Source of the DNA: Quillaja saponaria
Lineage: Eukaryota > Streptophyta > Magnoliopsida > Fabales > Quillajaceae
DNA length: 64,000 nt
Direction of reading: 5' to 3'
Assembly (NCBI GenBank): GCA_029379385.1
Contig: CM055613.1
Location: 15,890,001 to 15,954,000 of the forward strand
The notes beneath the pieces are model-generated. The model ran no database searches and was not told the DNA's origin. It saw only the letters and a program-made list of their open reading frames with translations. The translations under genes and the position numbers were made by a program. Shown in pieces: positions 1 to 11,906 of the stretch (position 1 is the stretch's first letter; the number at the start of each line of letters is the position of its first letter).

Positions 1-919
1 TCAGAAAATACAAAATATATAAAGCTTTAGCCTTTAAGCGTAATTTTCTGATGTGTAACTTTTCCTTTCTATTGTCTGTTTATGTAGTCATCTTAAACTT
101 TTAATTATTCACTGAGGAAAGTATTTAATCTTCAATATGCAGGCTATATTTTCTGGTTTGTTTCATTTGTACCCTGATACTTCTACACCTTTTGCGTTTA
201 AATTGTCTAATTGATGGAGTCTAATTCAGAGCATATAAACTCTTGGTTTTGATTTTTATGGCCCATGACAAAGCTGATAAATTGACTAATTGAAATTGGG
301 AATTGAACTGTCTAATTCTAATATATATTAATTTAGCATACACTTGAGAATTGAGCTTCTAAATTAAAATCACAACTCTAACTAATTTTCATCCTTCGTT
401 AGTTTGTGCATGTGTCATCATTGGCACCCACATATCTATAGACTACATCATGTTAGACTGTCAGCAATGTATATTCTCCACCAATGGCAGGCCACCACCC
501 ACATCGTCCACCTGTGCCGAGTTGTCGAATCACTTGAGATGAGAAAGCCACAATTACAAAAAATGACATCAATTACCGAAAACCACCTTCCATAGACAAT
601 CATTACTATTGGAGATTACCGTCAACATGATGACTACCACTGTAGGGGATTGCCGAAAATGACAATTATCACCGTTGGGAATTGTCCGAGATGACAACCA
701 TGACTAGTGGGAATGATTAGATAGGATGTACAATTACTAGAGATAATGACAACCTATGTTGAGAACCACCAAAGACAATGATCATGTGATAGAAAGCACA
801 ATTTCAATTATAATTTTTATGTAATATAAATTTATAAATTGTAATTCTAATTAATGAAATGGATTCATACATACCATTGATAAAGGTTGTAAGACTACGA
901 TTGATCTAGAAAGGCAAGA
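1..919. other. Intergenic AT-rich DNA
   Basis: No gene is visible on either strand. Short open frames here have no domain-like character. The only internal structure is a degenerate short tandem repeat, listed separately, around 595-722. Confidence 0.6.
595..722. repeat. Degenerate tandem repeat, unit about 32 bp
   Basis: About four diverged units follow one another. Each starts with GACAA or GATGA, then a short A/C-rich stretch, a TGGGGATT-like core and a CCGAAAAT-like tail. Flanking sequence to about 490 and 800 shows weaker echoes. The units are too diverged to call a microsatellite, and no coding potential is kept across them. Confidence 0.4.
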
Positions 920-944
920 ATGAAAAAAGAATCAAAGGCTAATT

Positions 945-1205
945 CTAAGAATATCTCATTCTTAATTATTGGAGGATTAGATCCCTTAACTGGGGGTCTA
1001 TGGCTAACCGATATTGCACACCATCATTTAACTATTGTAATTCTTTTCGGTCACATGTATAAGATCAATCGGAGCATTAGTCAAGGTATAAAAGATATTT
1101 TAGGAACTCATATAGGCCTTTATGGCCTAGCTCTGGTTGCTGGTTGGATCAGTTCAATGGCTCTATTTGAATTAGTAGTTTTTGATCCCTCTAACCAAAT
1201 TCATC
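945..1205 (+). pseudogene. Plastid-derived psaA/psbB chimeric fragment in nuclear DNA
   Basis: The translation contains [19 protein letters not shown] followed by [18 protein letters not shown]. This is the PsaA segment of photosystem I with substitutions and a small deletion (the residues between ILF and GHMY). Directly after it comes [20 protein letters not shown], which is the N-terminal CP47 (PsbB) segment. In plastid genomes these two genes are far apart, so the join near 1115-1130 arose by rearrangement. The flanks are ordinary nuclear AT-rich DNA. The frame happens to stay open for 110 codons, but nothing suggests expression. The PsaA and PsbB matches are by eye from known family motifs. 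Confidence 0.8.
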
Positions 1206-1364
1206 ATACCAGAATCATTGATTGTACAAGCTTAAAATCAATTTCACAATGAGCTTAAAATCAATACCTTAATCATTTGTTACCGTTACTCTTTATTTTT
1301 CTATTAACATCTATCCTACGGAAAAATTCAAATTGAATTAGTGATTGATTTTCTCAAAATGAAA

Positions 1365-1422
1365 TAAACTGTGATTTTACCATGACAACAATTTTAGAAA
1401 GACGTGAAAGTGAAAGCCTATG
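1365..1422 (+). pseudogene. Plastid-derived psbA 5' end fragment
   Basis: The stretch GATTTTACCATGAC and the codons after it reproduce the start of the plastid psbA gene (D1 protein). The translation from the ATG at 1382 is MTTILERRESESL, where plastid D1 begins MTAILERRESESL. A short piece of the psbA leader precedes the ATG. Similarity stops at about 1422. With the psaA and psbB pieces just upstream, this makes a mosaic of three plastid fragments within 500 bp. Confidence 0.75.
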
Positions 1423-1867
1423 ATAAAGGCAACCTTCTTTCCTAGCAAGAAGGGAGACAAAAGATTTGATTCACGTCTCTGTAGCTATATCCAGTATGTC
1501 TATAAAAAAAAGTATTGCTTATATTTTGTAAATGAATAATCCCTAGAATTTTATATTTTTATATATATAAGTATGCTATCATGTGTTCAGTGGATACAGA
1601 GAATAGACAAACCAATTTTTAAATTAATCATAACCGGAAATGATAGTGAAGAACAAAAATTAAGTCTACTTAAGGGAAAAGAACAACTAATTTCCCTCCA
1701 AAAAGAAAAGCACTTCCCGCCATAACCAGAGGCCCATCATTCATCACTTCATTTTCCCTCCAAAAGAAGCCGTCACTTCTCGCTATTACCCAGAGCTCTA
1801 TTCTTTTCCGGCCTAATACTGACTCTTTCCTCTTCAGCTCCTCTTTCTCTCTCACTCTCACAGTGGC

Positions 1868-4800
1868 ATGGCTGCAAATCTAAGCTCCTGGAAACGGAAG
1901 CGTCGGTCTTCCTCTTCATCCCATGACCATCCCTTATTAGGAATCTTCACTCGCAGCAAATCTCAGTTCCTTCTTCACCGAAACCGCTCCGGTCGATCCA
2001 GATCTGATTCTAGTCGCACCAAGATACTGCATATGGACTTTCCATGCTTTCAGTCCCCTCGTAAAATTTGCAGAAGAGATAGGAGCCAAAAATCTTCTGA
2101 CGACGAAGATGACCTGCTTATCAAGGATCTTGTTATGAAATCTAAACGGAGAAAAGAATCTTCCGATGGTGACGATGATGAGCTCTCTCGTGCGCTGATC
2201 AAGGATCTTCGCATCCGACGAGTTTTTTCTCCCAAATCAACTTCTGGGTGCTGTTCCAAGTCGATTGGAAAAGTGAGTACGAAGGAGGAATCGAAGGAAA
2301 TGGGATTAGGATTCAACTCCAGAGCTCAGAAATTGACTGGTTCACATTTTGATTTTTCTCCTACTAAGGAGAATGGTCATGTTGACAAAGACGATTTGAG
2401 GAGAAATGGGGAAATTGGCAAATCTGATAAAGGGTTCACTTCCGAATATATGGATGCCACAAATTCATTTGGTTCTTTTAAAGACAATGCATGTGATACA
2501 GGGAATAAAGAGACCGAGAAATTTCAGTTGGGGTTTTCTTGTGATGCTCACAATTTGGTTCATGAAAACCCAGATTTGTTAGTTACTGATGGAAATGGCG
2601 ATTTGAATCAAGAAAGTGTACAGTCAACTCCACCTGATGTTGAGATACATGGTAACTCGGGGTTTACTGAAATTGGAGAGAGCCTAACAGAAAGTGTTGC
2701 CAAGACAGTGGATCAACTTCAGGATCAGGCTTTGAATGGAAGTGCTGTAGAAAGTGTGGGAGAGGGGCCGAGCACTAACAAGGGAAATGACTCCGGTCCT
2801 AAGACCAAATCCGTAAGTATAATACACACTTCAAAAACTGTTCTTAAATCACATTTGGTATGGAAATTTTGTTTCTTGGATTTAGTTGTAATGGACTAAT
2901 GTTTCAATGGGTTAAAACAGTATTTGAGATCATTGGCATGTATGTGAGAGTTCATAACAAAATTAGTACACTTTACAATTTACCATTTTAAAGATATTTC
3001 TTTAAAATCAAATCTCAATGTAATTTTGGTCTGTGTTGTTGATATAGGTTCTCAAACCACGTTTTCATAGGAAGCTATTCAAAACCCCCGGTTCATTCAG
3101 CTATAGAAGGTTGCTTCCATATTTGATGAGCATTGAAGAAGGCAATGCTGGTAAATGATATGTTCATTACCCCCTCCCCCCAAAAATATGAGTTGCTTAC
3201 AATGACGTTTCAATTACCATTGTATGACTAGTAAGCTAATTGTCCTTGTAATCAATTTTCATAGGCACTACAAACTTCGGACAGTGTCAAAAAAATGACA
3301 AGGGTATTGATGATAAAAAGACACTCCAGCCTCTGTTAGCTTCTCAAAGTCAAGAAATTTCGGCAGGTCAATGTATCACAGACTCTTACGCCTTACATGA
3401 TATTGGTGAACCTAGTGATGTACCTGAGGATAATGTTATAAATACTGCAAATAAGTTTTCTGATTGTAGTGAACTGAAATTAACATCTCTCCAACATGTA
3501 GCTGAAACACAGTCAGATACAAAAAAAGTGGCTAATGAGTGTTATTCTGTGCCATCAGCAATTGGACATATTAAAAAGGTTGGAATGGGATGTAAGGTTA
3601 AATTCTCTAGTGGCTCAAAGGCTGATCTCAAGAATGAATCAGTTGTCAGATTTCCTTCTACAGCACCGAATCTAAGCAAAATGGAATCTGATCTGTGTGA
3701 AACTGAAGCGAGCAGAACATCAAGTCTTGCTACTTATAGAAGGACTGTGGTTTTAAATCAAATGGATTGTTCAAATGAAGAACCTGCACAACCACCAAAC
3801 GCGGAAATCTTTAGTAAATCAGCCAATGTGAAATATATTCTGAAAAGTACAGTTGATGGTTTTGGGAAGCCTTTGGAAGAACGTGATGCCAAAAGTGGTA
3901 ACTGTGTCAGTAGTATTAGAAATGGCATCAATTCCAAGACTAAAATGGTAAGGACTGCAAAATTCATACCATAGAGAATTTTAGTTCATAGGACTTTAAG
4001 AATGCTTGGTGTTTCCCGGTTTCTTGTCTGATAACTTTATTGTATGACTTGACTGCTACTTAATTTAATTTTTTTAGTGTATATAATTTCCTTTTCATTG
4101 ATATCTGTTGGGTTTATGATGCCAAAATAGGCTCTAAATCCATGTTCACAGCTTCAGTTAGTAAAAGATTCCGGATCCTTCAGCTATAGAAGGTTGCTAC
4201 CATTTCTCATGGACATCACGAGAGATAAGCCTTGTAGGTCTTATTTCCTTTTCTAGATTGGAATTCTCACTCTACTTATAGATCTAGTAGTTGAAAACCA
4301 AATTTCCTTATGATCCTTATATTTTCCAGGTGCTTCATCTAATAATCATCATCCCAGGCTTGTAAAGGCCTTTGAAAAATCACCCTCGCAACCAAGTTTG
4401 TATTCTGACTGTCAAGTAATTTCTACGGATAAGTCCATTGGCTGCAGATTTGATACTCAGTATCATACAGGCAATTCTAATGTTCCTCAGACAGCAGGAC
4501 ATGATGGAGATGGTGATTCATTTAAAGGTGATGAAACGAATATTACATCTGGAAACATATTAGAACCACCATTATCACATGATTCACAGAAAGAAGGCCA
4601 ATTACAAGATGAACAAGTTGTATTAGATGGGTATAGCAAGTTGGAAAGTTCTTCCAATACTGTGATAACTGTGCAGGGGACAGGTTACCCAGTTACAGCA
4701 TTGCATCCGCCTGTAAGTAATGTAATTTATTCTGGAGGAGAAGATGCTTTATCGAAATCACCAAGGTTATTTGTGAACTCTGAGTTGAGCTGCGATGCAT

Positions 4801-6997
4801 CTGTCATGACTTCTTCCAAAGGGGAGAAGAAAATTGAACCAGAGAGCTGCTATCAGAACTTGTTTCCACCCAAAACGTCAGATTCACCCACCAGAATTCC
4901 TTCTGTCAGAAAGGGCATTCTTAAAAGAAATCCAAGAGGATGCAGAGGGCTCTGCATGTGTTTGCACTGTGCTTCCTTTCGTCTTCATGCTGAGAGAGCA
5001 TTTGAATTCTCTAGAAATCAGATGCTAGATGCTGAAGAGGTGACTCTAGATCTTATTAAACATATGTCTTATCTAAGGAATTTGTTGGAAAGATCAGCTA
5101 ATGGTGCCACTGATCCTTCTGTTCATCTACATCAGGTGAGAGCCACTAAAACTATATATGCTAGATGTTGCTTTTCAGATTGATACATGGCTATTTTCAT
5201 GTTTTATTTATTTTTCCTTTTTCTTCTCTTGTATTCTGCCTTCTGAAGTCTCCCATAGTCCATATTGTTTATTTCTTTTTTCCGTGGACTTCATTATGCA
5301 TTTACTTGACCAATTGACATGCCACATAGATAAACTTGGTTTGCACTCATGGACCCATAAATTCAAATATCGTACAGTTTCCAACACTGCATATTAGCTT
5401 GTAAGTTGTAGCACCTCTAACATTATACTTATCCCAGATTTTTTTTCTAAAAACAATTTTTCTTTCATGGAAAACAGGAGAATCCTGACATATTCTAATT
5501 AGATTTCAATCATTTTATAAGTATCAGCATCTAGTATCTATTTAGAGTCTTGTTAACAGGAGCTTTAAAGTTCACGCACATTGCTCCAAAAGGCCAGTAC
5601 ACTGTCGTAATCAATAGCTTGTTGAGAGTAGGCTTACATGGTTACAATTCAGAAGTTATAAACTTCTTTGTTTGACTAGAATTTACCCTCTGATGTTAAT
5701 TTGTTTTTTCAAATTCAGTGTGCATAAGCTGCTGAGGGTCCTTATAAAGCTAATAAACTAATTACTTTGCATTCCATAAAATGAATAGATTGGAGCAATT
5801 TTAGTTTTCTCAATACTGGTGAAGGGTTTTTATGACTCAATTGTTTTCTATTCTGGTCTCAATGCACCAAGCAAAACATATATTGTTGTTTGTGAGGTCT
5901 AACGTGAGTACAATCTTAAAAGCATTAAAAACTTTAATGTACTTCACCTGTTTGATTCATAAGAAAAGAGCTTCGTATGTGAGTTTGCTCTAGTTTGGAA
6001 TCCTTGAAATTCCCATGAAACTCTATTAGATGACAGTGGAGGATCTGAAAGTCCAGCTGGGCATATCTAATGTTACTTTCGTATGTTACCTTGTGCTTAG
6101 GAATTCCTCTTCTAAAGCCAGAACAATCAATCTAAACATTGCAGAAAGGGTAGAGAAATTAATATTAGAATAGTGTGAGCATCTAATGATGACATTAATT
6201 AGTTCCCTTAATGCCATATACTTCGGAAAAACATGATGTCCAAACTTCTATATACTTGTTTGACTAATATAGATTTAGTGAAATTCTGCAAAACTATCGG
6301 TAAGAATCCAGAAAGGTATCTGTTTATAACTGGAACGTGATTTGACTGATCTACTGGTTTCATTCTTTTGAATCATTAAATGGATATGCTATTTTCCCCT
6401 AGCAGTGCTTGTGGATGCATGGCATTTGATACCAAATCTTCTTTCTATTTCTGTCTTTAACAAGAACCCACTATCTACATTGATGTTATTAAGTTCCAGC
6501 TACAGTTCATGGTATTTGTCCATTAGCAGTCTTTGTAGTGAGTAGCATTTCTAGAATCAACAAGTAGTGTCAAAATCCAATTACAGTTAAATAGCTTTTG
6601 ATCCTTTACCACTTACGAGTGTTGTATGGTTCTTCCATATTCTGTATTCATGTATATAGATATACTAAACTGAAAAACCTCTTATAATTCAGGTAAAGGA
6701 AGCTTGCGGAAAAGCATCTGAAGCAGAGGAAGTAGCGAAACACCAACTTAGCCAAATGAATGATGATCTCAACATCCACTGCAGAATCCCTGTATGTACA
6801 AACTTTTATTGTGGCAGGAATTCATTCCTACTATATATATATTTTTTTTGGGTAAGATGATTCCTCCTATGTGAAGTAACTTATTTCAGCTTTATTTGAA
6901 CCAGTGCTTGCAGCAACCGACTGTTAGATTTGTTAATCAGGTCGAAGAAAAAGTCATTCCAGAGGCAGATTGCCATGCTAATAATAGTAGCCCTTGA
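1868..6997 (+). CDS. Uncharacterised plant protein, 7 exons, 941 aa
   Basis: I do not recognise a named function. Exons inferred from GT-AG borders with a continuous frame are 1868-2812, 3048-3150, 3265-3947, 4152-4233, 4330-5135, 6693-6791 and 6890-6997 (stop TGA). The product is hydrophilic with no signal peptide or membrane segment. The first 60 residues are rich in Ser, Arg and Lys (KRKRR near the start), suggesting a nuclear protein. The motif GSFSYRRLLP(Y/F)LM occurs twice, at about residues 330-342 (exon 2) and 585-597 (exon 4). A conserved-looking C-terminal block, RGCRGLCMCLHCASF, has Cys809, 813, 815 and 818 and could bind a metal. A helical, probably coiled-coil stretch follows (about 820-905). 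The middle is acidic and low in complexity, so probably disordered. Intron 5 is 1,557 bp. The start was chosen as the first ATG of a long open frame after a CT-rich leader ending CTCACAGTGGC. Function unknown; gene structure fairly sure. Confidence 0.82.
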
Positions 6998-8523
6998 AGG
7001 CATATATACAGCTTGTATTACCAACTTATTTTATTTGCCTCTCAGTAGCAAAAAGATCTCGTTATATTGGGAAGAGGAATAGATGAATGAATCCCCTGAA
7101 ACTGATAATATAAACTAAGCATAGATGCATACTCTATACATGATGATCAAAGCCAACAACTCCAAAGTGCCCCAGGAAATTGGAGAAATGCTTGGAAACT
7201 GGAGTAAAACTTACTCAAGCTGGATTACAATTAGCTAGACATTGGCATGGGTAATAATGTTCATGCTGAAGGTGATAACGTTTGCGTGGTTAAAGCCTTG
7301 AAGCATCTTGCTTTGATGGAATTGCTTGTGATTAATGAGCGGTTCAGAATTTTATTGTTTCTTCCTTTTTTGTTCTCACTACATTTGATGGGAATTTATT
7401 TGTAACTAGAATTTTGTTGCTATGAGCATTGCTGATATCTTGTTCAACTATTTCACCGCAGAAAGAAAATAAACAGTTGCAACTAGCACAGATTGACAAT
7501 GGAATTATTTGATTAAAAGAGGTTCTCCCTTATATGAGAAACTTATGAATCATGCTCACGAGTAATAAGATCAATCTAGAAGAGAAAGAGCGGATATAGA
7601 TACCAACTTGAAGGGCACCTTCAAATTCAATAATGCAACTGGCAGCTTGTTTACAATGGTACTCTTTTTTTAACTTTACATGCACATTTTGCCTCGCCTG
7701 CATGCTCACGTACGATGGAAGAGCTCCTCAAGACTTCAACATCATTAGGATCTTTCTCAAGCCAAAAGCAATTACAATTGTTTGCATTCTCACTAGTTCA
7801 ATGACCAATTTGCCCTTATTATTGTGTTTTCTAATGTACTTGCTAGATGCTTACTTCATACAGGAAGCTCACAAAATAGCCTATAGTGATGTGACTTTGA
7901 CTATTTAATATAATATATGTGACTTTCTTGTTTTGTTTTTTTCTGGAAAATAATCGGGCCAAAAGTCCAAGAGAAGAAAACAAAACTACACTGAAACTAA
8001 ATGAAACCCCCCAGAAGAGGAGCAAAAGCAACTCCAAGCCATGAGGGGAACTCATAAATGACTGGAATTTATCTTCTGTCCGTTGCTGTAGAAGCTAGCC
8101 AATTAGCCCAACAGTTGCTTTCTCTGTAGACATGAGATATCTTGACATTCCAATCTCTCCCAAGTAGTTTATTGATTTAAACAGTATGTACCTACGACTG
8201 TTACTGACCTCATTGCCTCGTTGAGGGAGGGAAATTGCCACTTGATAAATCAGACACGAGTAGTAGGCTTCTATATATATCCAAGATTCCAAGTAAGAGT
8301 GAGTATATACACTGCCCAAATCTCAGCCCTGACTGCAGAGCAGCGACCAATATGGAAAAAACGACCCAAACAATATGATTTTTTTTTTTTTTCCTTCATA
8401 TTTTTTAAATGATGCAGTTTTGACACATAATAGAAAAAGACTGCAAAATTGTTGTTATGTTGAACATATGCGAACTCATGCAAAGCAACTCCTTTTTATT
8501 TTGTCCTAAGCACAGCACCATGT

Positions 8524-8601
8524 GATTTGTACCTGGTGGATATATTATTCGAAAGTAGAATTGATTTGTATCTGGAGGATCTATTATTCGAAAGTGGCGT
8601 A
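8524..8601. repeat. Two-copy tandem duplication, 39 bp unit
   Basis: GATTTGTACCTGGTGGAT at 8524 recurs as GATTTGTATCTGGAGGAT at 8563. Both copies continue through TATTATTCGAAAGT. They differ at a few positions, so the duplication is not recent. Confidence 0.6.
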
Positions 8602-9850
8602 CTCATCTTCAACTGGCAAAATCTTAGTTTGCATGTTGAAGATGCGAACTCAATTTATTTTTTTTAATTATCGGATTGAGTGTTATTTTTTCAGTTTTTT
8701 TGTTGGTTTGTTTGTGATTGTTTTGTTTTTTAATTTTAGGGTTAGTTAGGATTGGGATACGTGTTATAAATTTAGTAGTTTGATTATTTATGGAGACATG
8801 TTCTTCTATTTGGAATTATACGCAAAAAAAAAAAATAAATAAAAAAAAAATATGAAGTTTCATATTAATAATTCAACTTATATCAGGACATGTTCTGCTA
8901 TTTGTTTGGGTGAGCTTTTTACTTTCTAGTGTCAGGTTGAATTTTCAACTCATTTGTTTGTCATGGGACATGTTCTACAATACTTCTTTGATATGAAATT
9001 AAAACAATGATAATACAAAATTTTATTGTGAAAAACCATCTTACTATATAACTATGCGCAATAATTAAGAAATAGGCATTTTTTTAGTTTAACAAAGATG
9101 ATGAAAGACAATTATCAACGAAATTGTAATCCCCTTAGCTCTCAAGATAGTCATATATGTCATCATCGCTCTTATATTGCACGTCATTTCAATTTCTATC
9201 ATGGTGAGGGTTCTTAGCTCATCATGAGGACAACTGTCTCATGCCAAGGATGATACTTATCTAGTCTTCGCAACATCTGGTTAATTTCACGGTTTAATCT
9301 TTCGATGACCTGAACTATTTTGATTGGCATTTCATGTGATAAAGCTATTGAGATTGCCTTTGGAATAGACATTTTGTGTAATCTACAATATATATGATTT
9401 CATCTCGCACCTTATATTCCATTATCTCATGTACTTAGCCTCCTTTTCCCAAATTACCTAATATTCTTAAGAAAGTTTTGGTAACAGGACCAACTATTAT
9501 GTGATTGGCAATATTTCAACTATTTATAGAATAGACATAGATGCATTCAAACTCTTTTTTGTCACCATACCATGTGACTTCATTCAAATCCGAAGACTTA
9601 TCAACATAATGAAGTCATTACCTCAGCGTTGATGACTTGCACCTCAATCCACATGAATATTTGTGACTACCACAACATCCATGACAGCCACAATGTCTGC
9701 ACGATTGCTTTGGCATTTTATCTATTTAACAGAATTGAGTGTTTTGAAATAATTGTGGTGTAGATGTTATTAACTCTTTGATAATGAAACCCTTTATATG
9801 AGAAAAGAAATGGACATTGCGTAGATGTTGTAAATGTCCTCATCATCTTA

Positions 9851-9950
9851 TTGTCACTTCAATATATGCTTGAATCTTAAAAGCTTATATGTGTGATCGT
9901 GTTGTCACTTCAATATATTCGAATCTTAAAAGCTTATACTTGTGATCGTC
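9851..9950. repeat. Two-copy tandem duplication, 51 bp unit
   Basis: TTGTCACTTCAATATAT at 9851 recurs at 9902. Both copies continue through GAATCTTAAAAGCTTATA and end in GTGATCGT. Nearly identical. Confidence 0.65.
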
Positions 9951-10245
9951 ATATCATTTTAGCATGTTTTTTAAAGTTAATATACTTAACCAATTATTCA
10001 CTTCACTAGTTTTCTAATATATTTTTTTTAAAACATAAAGTAATGATAATGGAAGAAGCAAGGGAGGCAAAGAAGAAGAGAATTGATTTGTTAGCATTGT
10101 ATTTTCTTAGTTAACTACAACCCCAAAGCAAAGCTAATGTGTTATCATAATAGAAGCTGATGTGGCAGTCTCTCATGTTTGGGGATTAGTTTTATTATAT
10201 CTTATAGATAGATAGATCAAAGATTAATCAATTACAGGCCTATAT

Positions 10246-11856
10246 CTATGCCTTAGTTTGAAGTGTTGGGATGCTCTGTTCATTCCTGAAGAAGTTGTCT
10301 GGATCAACTGCAGTCTTCACCTTCACTAACCTATCAAAATTTCCATTGAAGTACTTGGACCCATAAACCTTCCCTTCCTCGTAGCTATCTTTACCATAGT
10401 GATTCACACCAATATCAAGGTCCCTATAATTCAAATATGCACTTCTTGGATTCTTGGACACAAATGGAGTCATGTAACTGTATAAACTTCTTGTTTGAGT
10501 TATGTAATCCTTCTCTTCCTCAACTCCACCTTCCTCCCAAGTCACTGAATATTGAACCTTAAACAAATTTCCTGCCCGGTGAGGAAACGGTGTATCTGAA
10601 GCCTGTATCTCAGACATTTTTCCACCATAAGGATTGAAAACAAATCCTACTTTTCCAACTTCGATCATTTTCTTCCATATCCCTTCCAACCCATCTTTAG
10701 GAATAACTGTCTGCACATAATCAGATTTTCTTTTCAAGAATTTCGCCGAGTTCTGATTTCGATCAAGCAAGGCATTTGGTGATGTCCCATTATCAAAATT
10801 AGCCCACCAAAGAACAGACTCAATCCAACTCATTTGAGTACAATTCTCAATTTTCAAACCCAATTGAGGAAATTCCTTACCCAAAATTGTCACAAGTTCA
10901 TTAGCCTCACCAAGAAACAATGACTCAATTGAAGCCCTTATTGTCTTCTCTCCTTTCTTCACCTTAGATGTCACAGGTTGCAAAAGCATTCTCATGAAAA
11001 GCCTGTCATCTATGGTAGGAGCAACATGCTGCCATTGATAAACAACATCAGTGGCATTATCTTCTAGAAACCTCTGGACTCCAAAAACTGTGACAGTTTC
11101 TGGAACTTGAACCAAATTAATCTTATACGACAGCACAACTCCAAAACTTGCTCCTCCTCCACCTTTAATAGCCCAGAAAAGATCATCTCCCATTGAAGCC
11201 TTATCAAGAATTTTACCATTGACATCAACAATTTGTGCATCAATGACATGATCAACTGATAGCCCGAATTTGCGCAACATGTTGCCGTACCCCGCACCAC
11301 TCAAGTGCCCACCAACACCAACAGTGGGACCAACACCAGCAGGAAATCCATGAACTTTGCTCTTTTCCCAAATCTTATAATAAAGTTCTCCCAACGTAGC
11401 ACCTGCTTGGACCCAAGCCGTCTGGCTTTCAATGTCCACTGTGATGTTTCGGAGATTAAACATGTCCAGAATGATAAAGGGGATATCAGAAATATAGGAG
11501 ATGCCCTCATAGTCATGGCCACCGCTTCGGATTTTGATTTGAATTCCAATTTGTTTGGCGCAGATCACGGTGGCTTGGACGTGAGATTCATGCAAAGGGG
11601 TTACAATGATTGAAGGTTTAGGGATGGTTGAGGTGTTGAACCGGGCATTACGGATGTAAGCTTGGAGAACAGAGGTGAAAGAAGCATTGGTTTGAGAAAA
11701 GACTATGTTAGAAACTTTGTCTTTGGTCTGGTTTGTTAGGCATTGAACAAAATTGTCATTAACTGAATCTGCCAATGAAGGAGATCCATGAAGTAGTAGA
11801 GAAACAAGTAGAAGAAAAGGAGTAGGAAAAGAGGGCAAAGGGCTTGATTTTTTCAT
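10246..11856 (-). CDS. Berberine bridge enzyme-like FAD oxidase with flavin-linking Cys replaced by Gly
   Basis: A single-exon gene of 536 residues, the usual length for plant BBE-like (reticuline oxidase-like) enzymes. These are secreted or vacuolar flavoproteins that oxidise alcohols, carbohydrates or specialised metabolites with O2. Residues 1-29 form a signal peptide (hydrophobic FLLLVSLLL, cleavage near SLA). The FAD-binding (PCMH-type) domain spans roughly 78-215 and includes RSGGHDYEG with His114, the histidyl-FAD attachment residue. The C-terminal BBE domain includes LNYRDLDIG with Tyr477, aligned to the catalytic Tyr484 of THCA synthase. Several N-glycosylation sequons are present. 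The odd point is FPAGVGPTVGVGGH: residue 176, normally the cysteine that makes the second covalent flavin bond, is Gly (codon GGT, 11329-11331), and LSGGGYG is LSGAGYG. The frame is otherwise intact. The duplicate at 33525-35150 keeps the cysteine. The substrate cannot be told from sequence. Confidence 0.92.
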   Translation of the reverse strand: MKKSSPLPSFPTPFLLLVSLLLHGSPSLADSVNDNFVQCLTNQTKDKVSNIVFSQTNASFTSVLQAYIRNARFNTSTIPKPSIIVTPLHESHVQATVICAKQIGIQIKIRSGGHDYEGISYISDIPFIILDMFNLRNITVDIESQTAWVQAGATLGELYYKIWEKSKVHGFPAGVGPTVGVGGHLSGAGYGNMLRKFGLSVDHVIDAQIVDVNGKILDKASMGDDLFWAIKGGGGASFGVVLSYKINLVQVPETVTVFGVQRFLEDNATDVVYQWQHVAPTIDDRLFMRMLLQPVTSKVKKGEKTIRASIESLFLGEANELVTILGKEFPQLGLKIENCTQMSWIESVLWWANFDNGTSPNALLDRNQNSAKFLKRKSDYVQTVIPKDGLEGIWKKMIEVGKVGFVFNPYGGKMSEIQASDTPFPHRAGNLFKVQYSVTWEEGGVEEEKDYITQTRSLYSYMTPFVSKNPRSAYLNYRDLDIGVNHYGKDSYEEGKVYGSKYFNGNFDRLVKVKTAVDPDNFFRNEQSIPTLQTKA

Positions 11857-11906
11857 TGGAACTGCTTGTTTGCTTTAGAGATTTGAAAAAGTTGAGTAAT
11901 GTAGGG

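Larger units (their letters stand above)
6998..10245. other. 3' region and intergenic DNA between unknown gene and oxidase
   Basis: The first few hundred bases are probably the 3' UTR of the upstream gene. The rest has no convincing gene on either strand. It holds A- and T-runs (around 8381, 8825 and 10021) and two short tandem duplications listed separately. The stretch 9120-9730 looks more GC-balanced and may be a decayed transposon or gene remnant, but no frame stays open. Confidence 0.5.

Noticed and set aside
2050..2316. An 88-codon - strand frame inside exon 1 of the unknown gene
   Set aside because: Shadow frame caused by Ser/Asp-rich codons of the + strand gene.
7633..7908. A 91-codon + strand frame downstream of the unknown gene
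   Set aside because: Low-complexity hydrophobic content, no homology recognised and no supporting splice structure.
11305..11613. A 102-codon open frame on the + strand inside the first oxidase
   Set aside because: It is the opposite-strand shadow of the oxidase coding sequence and shows no family resemblance.
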